DNA of 64,000 nt from Symsagittifera roscoffensis. Taxonomy: Eukaryota > Xenacoelomorpha > Acoela > Convolutidae. The DNA lies in NCBI RefSeq assembly GCF_963678635.1, contig NC_087065.1, forward strand, positions 6,349,209-6,413,208. The letters run 5' to 3'. The notes under the pieces were generated by a model, which was not told the DNA's origin, ran no database searches, and was given only the letters and a program-made list of their open reading frames with translations. Below, one piece after another: positions 32,818 to 43,984 of this stretch (positions are counted from its first letter, which is position 1; every line of letters begins with the position of its first letter). Position numbers and translations under genes: made by a program.

Positions 32818-33810
32818 GTGATATCATATTAAAACCCTTTCAGTCGTGATTTAAACGACATCAAAAAACGTTTGAAAAGTTTCTGGATGTCGAGAAAACC
32901 GGTTTGAAATTTTTGAGTTTTCTTGTAATTTCGAGCCAGTGAGCATGCTTACATAAGCCTATTTATGCCTAATTTCAGCCTTCAAAATTTAGTTTTTCTC
33001 TAATGAAGTTAGTTTTGGTAGTTTTAAGCTTCATCGGAGGAATCAAAAATTTCAAAAATTTGGGGAAAAAAATTGAAAAACTAAAAAAAAAAATTGTCTT
33101 CAACGATTGTTTTCCAAGTTGCATAATTCAAATGACTGACGAAAGTGCCTGAGCTTTACTTTTTTACTCAGATTCATTTAACACAGCAAGCCGAAAAAAC
33201 GACACTAATTGGAAAAATAATTTTGTTGTATTTTTTAAGACTGGTCGGAACAGTCTATGCTACTTGCACAGTAACCGGTTATCCATGTTTTAATTTTTTT
33301 CTACAAGACTGGTCGTGTAGCAACGCAAAGCTCTGAATGTTCAAACTACCCTTCAACCAGAATTGTATAGTTGTTTGTTGAGAAGCTATAAAAACGGTTC
33401 AGCTTACGACAAATTAGCTTGCCTCAATTCAATTTGGAACTAATTTGTAGGTCTGGATTACGCCCAATGAGTAATATGTAAAATAGTTAATGAGAAAAAT
33501 AGTTAAAAACTATTCTTAATCCGATCATATGAAAAATGGAGAGGAACTTTGTGTCCGGGTACGTTTTAGTTTTTTGTTTTCTACGCAAAATTAGGCACCA
33601 GTAACAATAATCGGAATAATTTAAAAGATATATCATATTAAAGCTCTTTCAGTCGTGAATCGAATGACATTTGAAATTTTCGAAAAAACTTTTCTAGAGT
33701 TGAGAAAAACTAGCTTAAAATTTTTGATGTTTGGTCTATTTGAGCCAATAAAAGTGAGCGAGCAGGCTTACAACAGCTTACTTATGCTTGATTTAAGCCG
33801 CAAAAGTTAA
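32818..33810. repeat. Duplicated segment, ~810 bp spacing
   Basis: 32818-32990 and 33625-33810 share ATATCATATTAAA-CYCTTTCAGTCGTGA, GTCGAGAAAA-C-GGTTTGAAATTT, TTTGAGCCA and GCTTACA-AAGC-TA-TTATGC. A third copy of the central part is inverted at 63895-64000, so this is an interspersed repeat present at least three times. Confidence 0.6.
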
Positions 33811-33836
33811 GTTTCAGACGAGTAAGTTTATTTGTG

Positions 33837-34825
33837 AATTTTCTTAGCGAATTTTTGGTAATTAAAAATTATGCAAAAAACTGTTGTGCAATTTACCTTT
33901 TTTATTATGAATGTTGCATATGCCTAGGCTTTAGTTTTTCGTTTACATCCATTTAACCCCCACGCAGAAAAAAATGATACTAGTTTGAAAAAAAAATTGA
34001 AAAATGATTAGAAGCGTTATCAACTCGGAATGTAGACTTTTTCAGGTTAACAACTAGTTTAACGAAATCAGTGGAATAAAATGCTGCTATGTTACAAATG
34101 CTATAATGATCATTTTTTGAAATTTTAAATAAAACTACCTTATCTAGGTAGTAAATTGGTGGAGTTCATTTTGGGCTTTATGTAATTTTTCGAACAAATT
34201 TCTTGAAAAACGGTTGAATTAATTTCGCATTCGTGGTTTTCGGCTTAGTTTCCGTCGGCTCATTTTCCGTTTTTTGTAAATGGCAATTTTTTAAATATTA
34301 CTAATTGTTTTTGGCCTGCTTTGTAAAGCATGGATTTTGTTTAGATTTTATTTGTGGTTTTTCTTGGTGAATTTTTGGTAATAAAATATGTGCAAAAAAC
34401 ATTGAAAACTGTTTTGCAATTTGACTATTTTATTACGAATGTTGCATATGCCTAGGCTGTAGTTTTTCGTTTAGATCCATTTATCCCTTACGCAGAAAAA
34501 ATGATACTCTTTTGAAAAAAAAAATTTGAAAAATGATTAGAAGCGTTATCAACTAGGAAGGTAGACTTTTTCAGGTTAACTACTAGTTTAACAAAATCAG
34601 TGGAATAAAATGCTGCTATGTTACTAATGCTATAATGCTCATTTTTTGAAATGTTAAAAAAAACTACCTTATTTAGGTAGTAAATTGTCGAACAAATTTC
34701 TTGAAAAACGGTTGAATTAATTTCGCATTCGTGGTTTTCGGCTTAGTTTCTGTCTCATACTTACTTTCCGCCAAGCACTAATTGTTTTTGGCCTGCTTTG
34801 TAAAGCATGGATTTTGTTTGGATTT
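33837..34825. repeat. ~520 bp tandem duplication
   Basis: Copy 1 (33837-34356) and copy 2 (34357-34825) share long blocks: GGTAAT-AAA-TATGCAAAAAAC, GAATGTTGCATATGCCTAGG, ATGATTAGAAGCGTTATCAA and TCAGTGGAATAAAATGCTGC. They also share GGCCTGCTTTGTAAAGCATG. Copy 2 has a ~50 bp deletion. No coding sequence is seen. Confidence 0.8.
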
Positions 34826-35189
34826 TAATTCTTTTCTATGAATTAGGTTCTGTAATTTGTCATTTTACCAAGTATGAGTTCGAGTAATTTTTTTTTTCGA
34901 TTGATGGGTTATGACATAGGTTGTATCGGCCTAGTCAAATTGTATTGCATAGTTTCGAAGGCCGAAAAATTTTGTTCCACAAAATCAGATGTTACGAAAA
35001 TGTATGAGATTGTTTTTTTTTAAATTTTCTTTCGATTGTTTTTTTCTTTTTTTTCTACAACATTTCAATTCGGTAGAAAACTACTGGTTCAATTTCACAA
35101 AAAGGTGTAAAAATAACTCCTGCTTATCTGTGTGCTTGCATAATCTTCAATTTTCTTCTTACTTTACCCTACTCTCTACAGCCCTTGAA

Positions 35190-35800
35190 AAAGTCTTTAG
35201 GGAGACTTTTTGACTTTTCCTTGTTTTCTCAAAAACTACTCTCCCAAAAAAAGGAAAAATTGTTCATTAGATAGAACAGTTTATCGAAAAATTTTTTGCA
35301 TAGGCGGCTACGTCCAATTTTTTTACAACAAAAAAAAATTGATTTTTGACCATTTTTTGAATTTTTGTTTTTTCTCGGGAACTACCTTCCCATGTCTGAA
35401 AATTTGAGTTGAATTGAGTCAATTGAACATGGAAACTTGCACTGAAAAATTGACTATGCCCAGTTTTTTTTAACTCAAATATTATGGCCCTCAAAAAAGT
35501 AAAAAATACTTGGTTTTTGTACCGTTGTTTGAAACTATTTGACTGTTCTCGAAAATTACCCAGCTAATTCTTACGTTAAGTGTTTAATCGAGAAATCTGA
35601 TTTTTGAAATACTCTCTGTATAAGCGGCCGCGTCCTTCTTTCGCAGATGGATTTCGAAAAGTCAAGTTTTTGAACGTTTTGACTGTTCCTTAGATTATTT
35701 TTCTGGACTTTTCTTATAAACTATCCTTTGGAATCTGAGATGAACGGTTCAATCAAAAAAACAGCTTGGGATACTTTTTCCAGCAGAAGCGGCGATTACT
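35190..35800. repeat. Degenerate ~160 bp tandem repeat, about four copies
   Basis: A recurring pattern of CTC(A/G)-AAACTA-C, GAACAGTTTATCGA-like and CATAGGCGGCTACGTCC (35299, about 35452, 35618, 35782) is spaced 153-166 bp. Divergence is high and the function unknown. Confidence 0.5.
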
Positions 35801-36062
35801 CGTTTTTATAAGAAAAACTTGATATCTCTGATTCTGCAAAAAATTGATTGCATCAGTGAAGAATCCTATTCTATAAATATTCCTGTCTTCTCAACTGTTT
35901 TGGCAGAGAAACAACTTACATCTTGCTTTGGCTGGGCGTCTAACATTTTTTTCGAACATTTTGGTTCACTTAGTTTTTTCACATTTTTTTGACTTCTTAT
36001 TTTTTCTGTTTTTGTTGTATCGCAAGTGGTGCGAAGCTCCGCTTCACCTCTCTATTTAAGAC

Positions 36063-36477
36063 CAGTAGCGGATTTAGGGGGGGGGGGGGGCGGACGCCCT
36101 CTCTTAGGCATTCGACCCCCTGCCGACCCAAAGGGTCCCCCCTTTGTACTATTTTGAGATATCCCTTTCTGGGACCTTAAAATTTTTCTAAAGGCGCCTT
36201 TGGCGCCAATCTATTCTAACTTTGAGGGGGGAGCGCGCGCGAAAAACAAACGCGATTTTTCGGTCGAAATTTTCCAAAAAGTGCCTCAAAACGCTATTTT
36301 TGGCCTGTTTTTTCAAAAATTTGCCTGCGGCGCAGAATTTTTGGCCAAAACAGGGTCTTTATAGTGGTTTGGGAGCGCAGAAAAATAATTTGGTTGCCCT
36401 AAAAAAAAAGGTCGACAAAATTTTCAAAATTTTTTTGAAAGTCCGCCCCCCCCCCCTCGAGAAATTCCTAGCGCCTG
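36063..36477 (+). mobile_element. hAT-type MITE with perfect 8 bp target duplication
   Basis: The element begins CAGTAGCGGATTTAGG and ends CCTAGCGCCTG. It is flanked on both sides by TTTAAGAC (36055-36062 and 36478-36485), an exact 8 bp direct repeat as produced by hAT transposases. The termini are imperfect inverted repeats. There is no transposase inside; the long open frame within it (36222-36482) is a by-product, as it recurs in every copy. Confidence 0.85.
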
Positions 36478-37437
36478 TTTAAGACTATGGTCGGAACATT
36501 CTGTGCTATTTGCTCAGTAACTGGCTATCCTTGTTTTGATTGACGAAGTTTGAACAACCCTTATTTCCTCGAAAGTCGGAACAAAGAATAACCAAGTTTT
36601 TTATGGAGCGACCAGAAATAAGAAAATTGGAGTTCGGTTTTTGAAAATTGGCATGGCAATCATCGAAAAAAAACTGTCACATTTCTCTCACGATTAAATT
36701 ATTTGTTTTTACTTTTTAAGTAGAAAATTCGAAGTTCATCAAAGTATGGGTCTTAACTTTAATTTTCTTCGAGAACGCAATAAATTTTTTCCAGGATCAA
36801 ATAGGCCTTAATAATGAGTTTTATGGCTCTCATTTGATTATATTTGATTGTATTTTTACGGTGTTGCAATTTTGAAATTCACTTTTTTGATTCGCAATTT
36901 TGTTGGCTTTTTTATTCGCAAATTTGTTGTCAACCAAAATTTCGCTTTTTATTTTCATAAATTCTTGTATTGCATCACCCTTTCTTTGATATTTTTAGTG
37001 GTGTCTCGTCTTAGCTTTTCTTCAAAATTAAGGAAACAATTTTTATTACTCTTGCTGTACTTTTTCGCTTTTTCCCATTTGAGCCGATTTTTTTAATGGT
37101 ATCATCACGTATCGCAACCAAATCTCACGATCAGAATTGTGATGATGTAATGTGTTGTTTTGGCTAATCCAGATGACACTCAATTGTTCCCTTTGTTCTC
37201 CGCAGGTGTTTTTTTTTCACCAAAATGCGAAGAGGCAATTATTTATCCACGCTAGTGATCAGTTATAGCTTGGTTCAAAAATTGTTTTTCCATATATTGA
37301 CAACCAAAGCAAAAACAAAATTTAAATCCTTGTGTTCATAATTTGATAAAAAAGCGTTTTGCAGATTTTTTCTTATCGTTACTGATTTTAAAAAATTTAA
37401 ACAAAATTGTTTTTTTTCTTCGAAACTTTCATATAAA

Positions 37438-37570
37438 ATGTTCGACTTAGTTCCCCTTCTTTTTTCTGTTTTAATTGTGTCGGTCGGGGTTAATGGTCAG
37501 AACAGATGGTCACAAGAAACTCTTAATTTGACCACAGGCGTCTTTCTTATATCCGAAAATGCTACGACTG
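37438..37570 (+). CDS. Cadherin exon 1, copy 1 (signal peptide)
   Basis: Encodes MFDLVPLLFSVLIVSVGVNG, a clear signal peptide, then QNRWSQETLNLTTGVFLISE, the start of EC1. It ends at ACTG|GTAAGC with one base left over. Identical in protein to copies at 40123-40255 and 42808-42940. To be used it would have to splice over the other two copies to exon 2 at 44036. A frame continuing past the donor is read-through into intron. Confidence 0.7.
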
Positions 37571-38611
37571 GTAAGCTGTCAGGAACCTTGGGTTCCTTTA
37601 TACGGTTCTTGTTAACTATATGCTCCCCTTTTGCAAAAAAGGGAGCCAATTCGTTACAAGTTACAAAATTAGTACTTGATGAAGTGCTTAACGTTTCCTA
37701 TAAAGGGGGGGGTTAAGTCGTTACAAGGTACTATGGAGGACCCACGAGATACCCTTATACCAAAAACCAAATACCGTTTAAAAGTCTTTTAACAAAACCC
37801 TGATTGGTTGAAAAAAATGACCACCAAATTACGAACCTACCAAATCTGTTTTCCGTAGTTGTGAATCAGAACTGTTGTTCAACTTGAAGAAAACAGAACA
37901 TTTTGGACAGGCTTTCAGAATTTATTCCCCACAACAAACACATGACTAACAGTAGCATCGGGATAATTACAGCATTACCGTATAAGTTATTCAGCCTTTC
38001 ATTCGAACTGTTCGATTCGGAGATTTGAAGAGAATGAAAATGATACAAAGTTCTTTTTTCATTTGCACTCCTTAGCTATTTGCTTGCTCTCAGTATACCG
38101 AGGAGGATCAAAGAGTCCTTCTGAGTTAAAGTCGTTCAAAAACTGTGTAAATTCGGGTCTTTTTGTTACCACCCCTCCCCCCCCCTCTCTAAATGATGAA
38201 AAATGGAGTGAAAAAAAATTTTGTTGAAAATTGAATTGGTATTATTTAAAACTGCAGGGCTGATAACCCGGGCGTTAAATCAAGCTAGAAAAATGAAACA
38301 AAAATGCTAATAAACCGACAATTAAAACTGCGTTGTGTATCTTTTTATGAAATTTATGTGCAAAAAACGGCAAAAAATAGAGAAAAGAGCCAGTTTGACG
38401 CTAAATACAGTAAAAAAGCGTTTTTTTAAAGAGTCATTTCTAAATCTTGCATTTCCAAGTAATATTGACTCAATTTTGTAATTAAAATTTTCAGCTTCAT
38501 ATTTCATCATTTAGGGGTGTAAAAGACCAAGAAACTTTCAGGGTTTCGAGGCCTGAAAAGATCTGCGTTGTTTTTTCAATCAATCGCCCGACTAGCTGTT
38601 TAGTTATGAAT

Positions 38612-41296
38612 GCTTTGGCTGGGCGTCTAACATTTTTTTCGAACATTTTGGTTCACTTAGTTTTTTCACATTTTTTTGACTTCTTATTTTTTCTGTTTTT
38701 GTTGTATCGCAAGTGGTGCGAAGCTCCGCTTCACCTCTCTATTTAAGACCAGTAGCGGATTTAGGGGGGGGGGGGGCGGACGCCCTCTCTTAGGCATTCG
38801 ACCCCCTGCCGACCCAAAGGGTCCCCCCTTTGTACTATTTTGAGATATCCCTTTCTGGGACCTTAAAATTTTTCTAAAGGCGCCTTTGGCGCCAATCTAT
38901 TCTAACTTTGAGGGGGGAGCGCGCGCGAAAAACAAACGCGATTTTTCGGTCGAAATTTTCCAAAAAGTGCCTCAAAACGCTATTTTTGGCCTGTTTTTTC
39001 AAAAATTTGCCTGCGGCGCAGAATTTTTGGCCAAAACAGGGTCTTTATAGTGGTTTGGGAGCGCAGAAAAATAATTTGGTTGCCCTAAAAAAAAAGGTCG
39101 ACAAAATTTTCAAAATTTTTTTGAAAGTCCGCCCCCCCCCCTCGAGAAATTCCTAGCGCCTGTTTAAGACTATGGTCGGAACATTCTGTGCTATTTGCTC
39201 AGTAACTGGCTATCCTTGTTTTGATTGACGAAGTTTGAACAACCCTTATTTCCTCGAAAGTCGGAACAAAGAATAACCAAGTTTTTTATGGAGCGACCAG
39301 AAATAAGAAAATTGGAGTTCGGTTTTTGAAAATTGGCATGGCAATCATCGAAAAAAAACTGTCACATTTCTCTCACGATTAAATTATTTGTTTTTACTTT
39401 TTAAGTAGAAAATTCGAAGTTCATCAAAGTATGGGTCTTAACTTTAATTTTCTTCGAGAACGCAATAAATTTTTTCCAGGATCAAATAGGCCTTAATAAT
39501 GAGTTTTATGGCTCTCATTTGATTATATTTGATTGTATTTTTACGGTGTTGCAATTTTGAAATTCACTTTTTTGATTCGCAATTTTGTTGGCTTTTTTAT
39601 TCGCAAATTTGTTGTCAACCAAAATTTCGCTTTTTATTTTCATAAATTCTTGTATTGCATCACCCTTTCTTTGATATTTTTAGTGGTGTCTCGTCTTAGC
39701 TTTTCTTCAAAATTAAGGAAACAATTTTTATTACTCTTGCTGTACTTTTTCGCTTTTTCCCATTTGAGCCGATTTTTTTAATGGTATCATCACGTATCGC
39801 AACCAAATCTCACGATCAGAATTGTGATGATGTAATGTGTTGTTTTGGCTAATCCAGATGACACTCAATTGTTCCCTTTGTTCTCCGCAGGTGTTTTTTT
39901 TTCACCAAAATGCGAAGAGGCAATTATTTATCCACGCTAGTGATCAGTTATAGCTTGGTTCAAAAATTGTTTTTCCATATATTGACAACCAAAGCAAAAA
40001 CAAAATTTAAATCCTTGTGTTCATAATTTGATAAAAAAGCGTTTTGCAGATTTTTTCTTATCGTTACTGATTTTAAAAAATTTAAACAAAATTGTTTTTT
40101 TTCTTCGAAACTTTCATATAAAATGTTCGACTTAGTTCCCCTTCTTTTTTCTGTTTTAATTGTGTCGGTCGGGGTTAATGGTCAGAACAGATGGTCACAA
40201 GAAACTCTTAATTTGACCACAGGCGTCTTTCTTATATCCGAAAATGCTACGACTGGTAAGCTGTCAGGAACCTTGGGTTCCTTTATACGGTTCTTGTTAA
40301 CTATATGCTCCCCTTTTGCAAAAAAGGGAGCCAATTCGTTACAAGTTACAAAATTAGTACTTGATGAAGTGCTTAACGTTTCCTATAAAGGGGGGGGTTA
40401 AGTCGTTACAAGGTACTATGGAGGACCCACGAGATACCCTTATACCAAAAACCAAATACCGTTTAAAAGTCTTTTAACAAAACCCTGATTGGTTGAAAAA
40501 AATGACCACCAAATTACGAACCTACCAAATCTGTTTTCCGTAGTTGTGAATCAGAACTGTTGTTCAACTTGAAGAAAACAGAACATTTTGGACAGGCTTT
40601 CAGAATTTATTCCCCACAACAAACACATGACTAACAGTAGCATCGGGATAATTACAGCATTACCGTATAAGTTATTCAGCCTTTCATTCGAACTGTTCGA
40701 TTCGGAGATTTGAAGAGAATGAAAATGATACAAAGTTCTTTTTTCATTTGCACTCCTTAGCTATTTGCTTGCTCTCAGTATACCGAGGAGGATCAAAGAG
40801 TCCTTCTGAGTTAAAGTCGTTCAAAAACTGTGTAAATTCGGGTCTTTTTGTTACCACCCCTCCCCCCCCCTCTCTAAATGATGAAAAATGGAGTGAAAAA
40901 AAATTTTGTTGAAAATTGAATTGGTATTATTTAAAACTGCAGGGCTGATAACCCGGGCGTTAAATCAAGCTAGAAAAATGAAACAAAAATGCTAATAAAC
41001 CGACAATTAAAACTGCGTTGTGTATCTTTTTATGAAATTTATGTGCAGAAAACGGCAAAAAATAGAGAAAAGAGCCAGTTTGACGCTAAATACAGTAAAA
41101 AAGCGTTTTTTTAAAGAGTCATTTCTAAATCTTGCATTTCCAAGTAATATTGACTCAATTTTGTAATTAAAATTTTCAGCTTCATATTTCATCATTTAGG
41201 GGTGTAAAAGACCAAGAAACTTTCAGGGTTTCGAGGCCTGAAAAGATCTGCGTTGTTTTTTCAATCAATCGCCCGACTAGCTGTTTAGTTATGAAT
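38612..41296 (+). repeat. Tandem unit 2 (2.69 kb) with cadherin exon 1
   Basis: Second direct repeat. It shares with unit 3 an A-to-G change at 41048 (GTGCAGAAAA rather than GTGCAAAAAA in unit 1), suggesting units 2 and 3 split more recently than unit 1. Its MITE copy spans about 38751-39163. Confidence 0.95.
40123..40255 (+). CDS. Cadherin exon 1, copy 2
   Basis: Identical to the first copy in coding sequence and donor (CTG|GTAAGC). The presence of the same flank suggests that each copy has the same potential promoter. Confidence 0.7.
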
Positions 41297-43984
41297 GCTT
41301 TGGCTGGGCGTCTAACATTTTTTTCGAACATTTTGGTTCACTTAGTTTTTTCACATTTTTTTGACTTCTTATTTTTTCTGTTTTTGTTGTATCGCAAGTG
41401 GTGCGAAGCTCCGCTTCACCTCTCTATTTAAGACCAGTAGCGGATTTAGGGGGGGGGGGGCGGACGCCCTCTCTTAGCCATTCGACCCCCTGCCGACCCA
41501 AAGGGTCCCCCCTTTGTACTATTTTGAGATATCCCTTTCTGGGACCTTAAAATTTTTCTAAAGGCGCCTTTGGCGCCAATCTATTCTAACTTTGAGGGGG
41601 GAGCGCGCGCGAAAAACAAACGCGATTTTTCGGTCGAAATTTTCCAAAAAGTGCCTCAAAACGCTATTTTTGGCCTGTTTTTTCAAAAATTTGCCTGCGG
41701 CGCAGAATTTTTGGCCAAAACAGGGTCTTTATAGTGGTTTGGGAGCGCAGAAAAATAATTTGGTTGCCCTAAAAAAAAAGGTCGACAAAATTTTCAAAAT
41801 TTTTTTGAAAGTCCGCCCCCCCCCCCTCGAGAAATTCCTAGCGCCTGTTTAAGACTATGGTCGGAACATTCTGTGCTATTTGCTCAGTAACTGGCTATCC
41901 TTGTTTTGATTGACGAAGTTTGAACAACCCTTATTTCCTCGAAAGTCGGAACAAAGAATAACCAAGTTTTTTATGGAGCGACCAGAAATAAGAAAATTGG
42001 AGTTCGGTTTTTGAAAATTGGCATGGCAATCATCGAAAAAAAACTGTCACATTTCTCTCACGATTAAATTATTTGTTTTTACTTTTTAAGTAGAAAATTC
42101 GAAGTTCATCAAAGTATGGGTCTTAACTTTAATTTTCTTCGAGAACGCAATAAATTTTTTCCAGGATCAAATAGGCCTTAATAATGAGTTTTATGGCTCT
42201 CATTTGATTATATTTGATTGTATTTTTACGGTGTTGCAATTTTGAAATTCACTTTTTTGATTCGCAATTTTGTTGGCTTTTTTATTCGCAAATTTGTTGT
42301 CAACCAAAATTTCGCTTTTTATTTTCATAAATTCTTGTATTGCATCACCCTTTCTTTGATATTTTTAGTGGTGTCTCGTCTTAGCTTTTCTTCAAAATTA
42401 AGGAAATAATTTTTATTACTCTTGCTGTACTTTTTCGCTTTTTCCCATTTGAGCCGATTTTTTTAATGGTATCATCACGTATCGCAACCAAATCTCACGA
42501 TCAGAATTGTGATGATGTAATGTGTTGTTTTGGCTAATCCAGATGACACTCAATTGTTCCCTTTGTTCTCCGCAGGTGTTTTTTTTTCACCAAAATGCGA
42601 AGAGGCAATTATTTATCCACGCTAGTGATCAGTTATAGCTTGGTTCAAAAATTGTTTTTCCATATATTGACAACCAAAGCAAAAACAAAATTTAAATCCT
42701 TGTGTTCATAATTTGATAAAAAAGCGTTTTGCAGATTTTTTCTTATCGTTACTGATTTTAAAAAATTTAAACAAAATTGTTTTTTTTCTTCGAAACTTTC
42801 ATATAAAATGTTCGACTTAGTTCCCCTTCTTTTTTCTGTTTTAATTGTGTCGGTCGGGGTTAATGGTCAGAACAGATGGTCACAAGAAACTCTTAATTTG
42901 ACCACAGGCGTCTTTCTTATATCCGAAAATGCTACGACTGGTAAGCTGTCAGGAACCTTGGGTTCCTTTATACGGTTCTTGTTAACTATATGCTCCCCTT
43001 TTGCAAAAAAGGGAGCCAATTCGTTACAAGTTACAAAATTAGTACTTGATGAAGTGCTTAACGTTTCCTATAAAGGGGGGGGGGGGTTAAGTCGTTACAA
43101 GGTACTATGGAGGACCCACGAGATACCCTTATACCAAAAACCAAATACCGTTTAAAAGTCTTTTAACAAAACCCTGATTGGTTGAAAAAAATGACCACCA
43201 AATTACGAACCTACCAAATCTGTTTTCCGTAGTTGTGAATCAGAACTGTTGTTCAACTTGAAGAAAACAGAACATTTTGGACAGGCTTTCAGAATTTATT
43301 CCCCACAACAAACACATGACTAACAGTAGCATCGGGATAATTACAGCATTACCGTATAAGTTATTCAGCCTTTCATTCGAACTGTTCGATTCGGAGATTT
43401 GAAGAGAATGAAAATGATACAAAGTTCTTTTTTCATTTGCACTCCTTAGCTATTTGCTTGCTCTCAGTATACCGAGGAGGATCAAAGAGTCCTTCTGAGT
43501 TAAAGTCGTTCAAAAACTGTGTAAATTCGGGTCTTTTTGTTACCACCCCTCCCCCCCCTCTCTAAATGATGAAAAATGGAGTGAAAAAAAATTTTGTTGA
43601 AAATTGAATTGGTATTATTTAAAACTGCAGGGCTGATAACCCGGGCGTTAAATCAAGCTAGAAAAATGAAACAAAAATGCTAATAAACCGACAATTAAAA
43701 CTGCGTTGTGTATCTTTTTATGAAATTTATGTGCAGAAAACGGCAAAAAATAGAGAAAAGAGCCAGTTTGACGCTAAATACAGTAAAAAAGCGTTTTTTT
43801 AAAGAGTCATTTCTAAATCTTGCATTTCCAAGTAATATTGACTCAATTTTGTAATTAAAATTTTCAGCTTCATATTTCATCATTTAGGGGTGTAAAAGAC
43901 CAAGAAACTTTCAGGGTTTCGAGGCCTGAAAAGATCTGCGTTGTTTTTTCAATCAATCGCCCGACTAGCTGTTTAGTTATGAAT
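41297..43984 (+). repeat. Tandem unit 3 (2.69 kb) with cadherin exon 1
   Basis: Third direct repeat. Unit-specific substitutions are C at 41478 (AGCCATTC instead of AGGCATTC) and T at 42407 (AGGAAATAAT instead of AGGAAACAAT), plus a longer G-run near 43076. After GTTATGAAT it continues into single-copy intron 1 (ATTTATAAAG), so this is the unit attached to the rest of the gene. Its MITE copy spans about 41435-41848. Confidence 0.95.
42808..42940 (+). CDS. Cadherin exon 1, copy 3 (nearest to exon 2)
   Basis: Start of the most likely transcript. It encodes a 20-residue signal peptide and the first 24 residues of EC1, ending in phase 1 (ACT G|). Exon 2 begins GG|ACT, so the junction codon is GGG (Gly), giving ENATTGTSLFHL, a normal EC start (EN...GT.L). 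The upstream sequence CATATAAAATG has a TATA-like word too close to the ATG to be a usual promoter element. Confidence 0.88.

Larger units (their letters stand above)
35925..38611 (+). repeat. Tandem unit 1 (2.69 kb) with cadherin exon 1
   Basis: First of three direct repeats, starting GCTTTGGCTGGGCGTC and ending GTTTAGTTATGAAT. Units 2 and 3 match it nearly base for base, with differences mainly in homopolymers (the G-run after 36076 has 14, 13 and 12 G). Each unit contains a hAT-type MITE, about 950 bp of 5' flank, exon 1 with its donor and part of intron 1. Confidence 0.95.

Noticed and set aside
36222-36482. 86-codon basic open frame, repeated at 38908 and 41592
   Set aside because: It lies wholly inside the hAT-type MITE and its recurrence follows from the tandem units.
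37571-37716. Continuation of the exon 1 reading frame (also at 40256 and 42941)
   Set aside because: It passes a clear GTAAGC donor, loses cadherin character, and exon 2 joins in phase at the donor.
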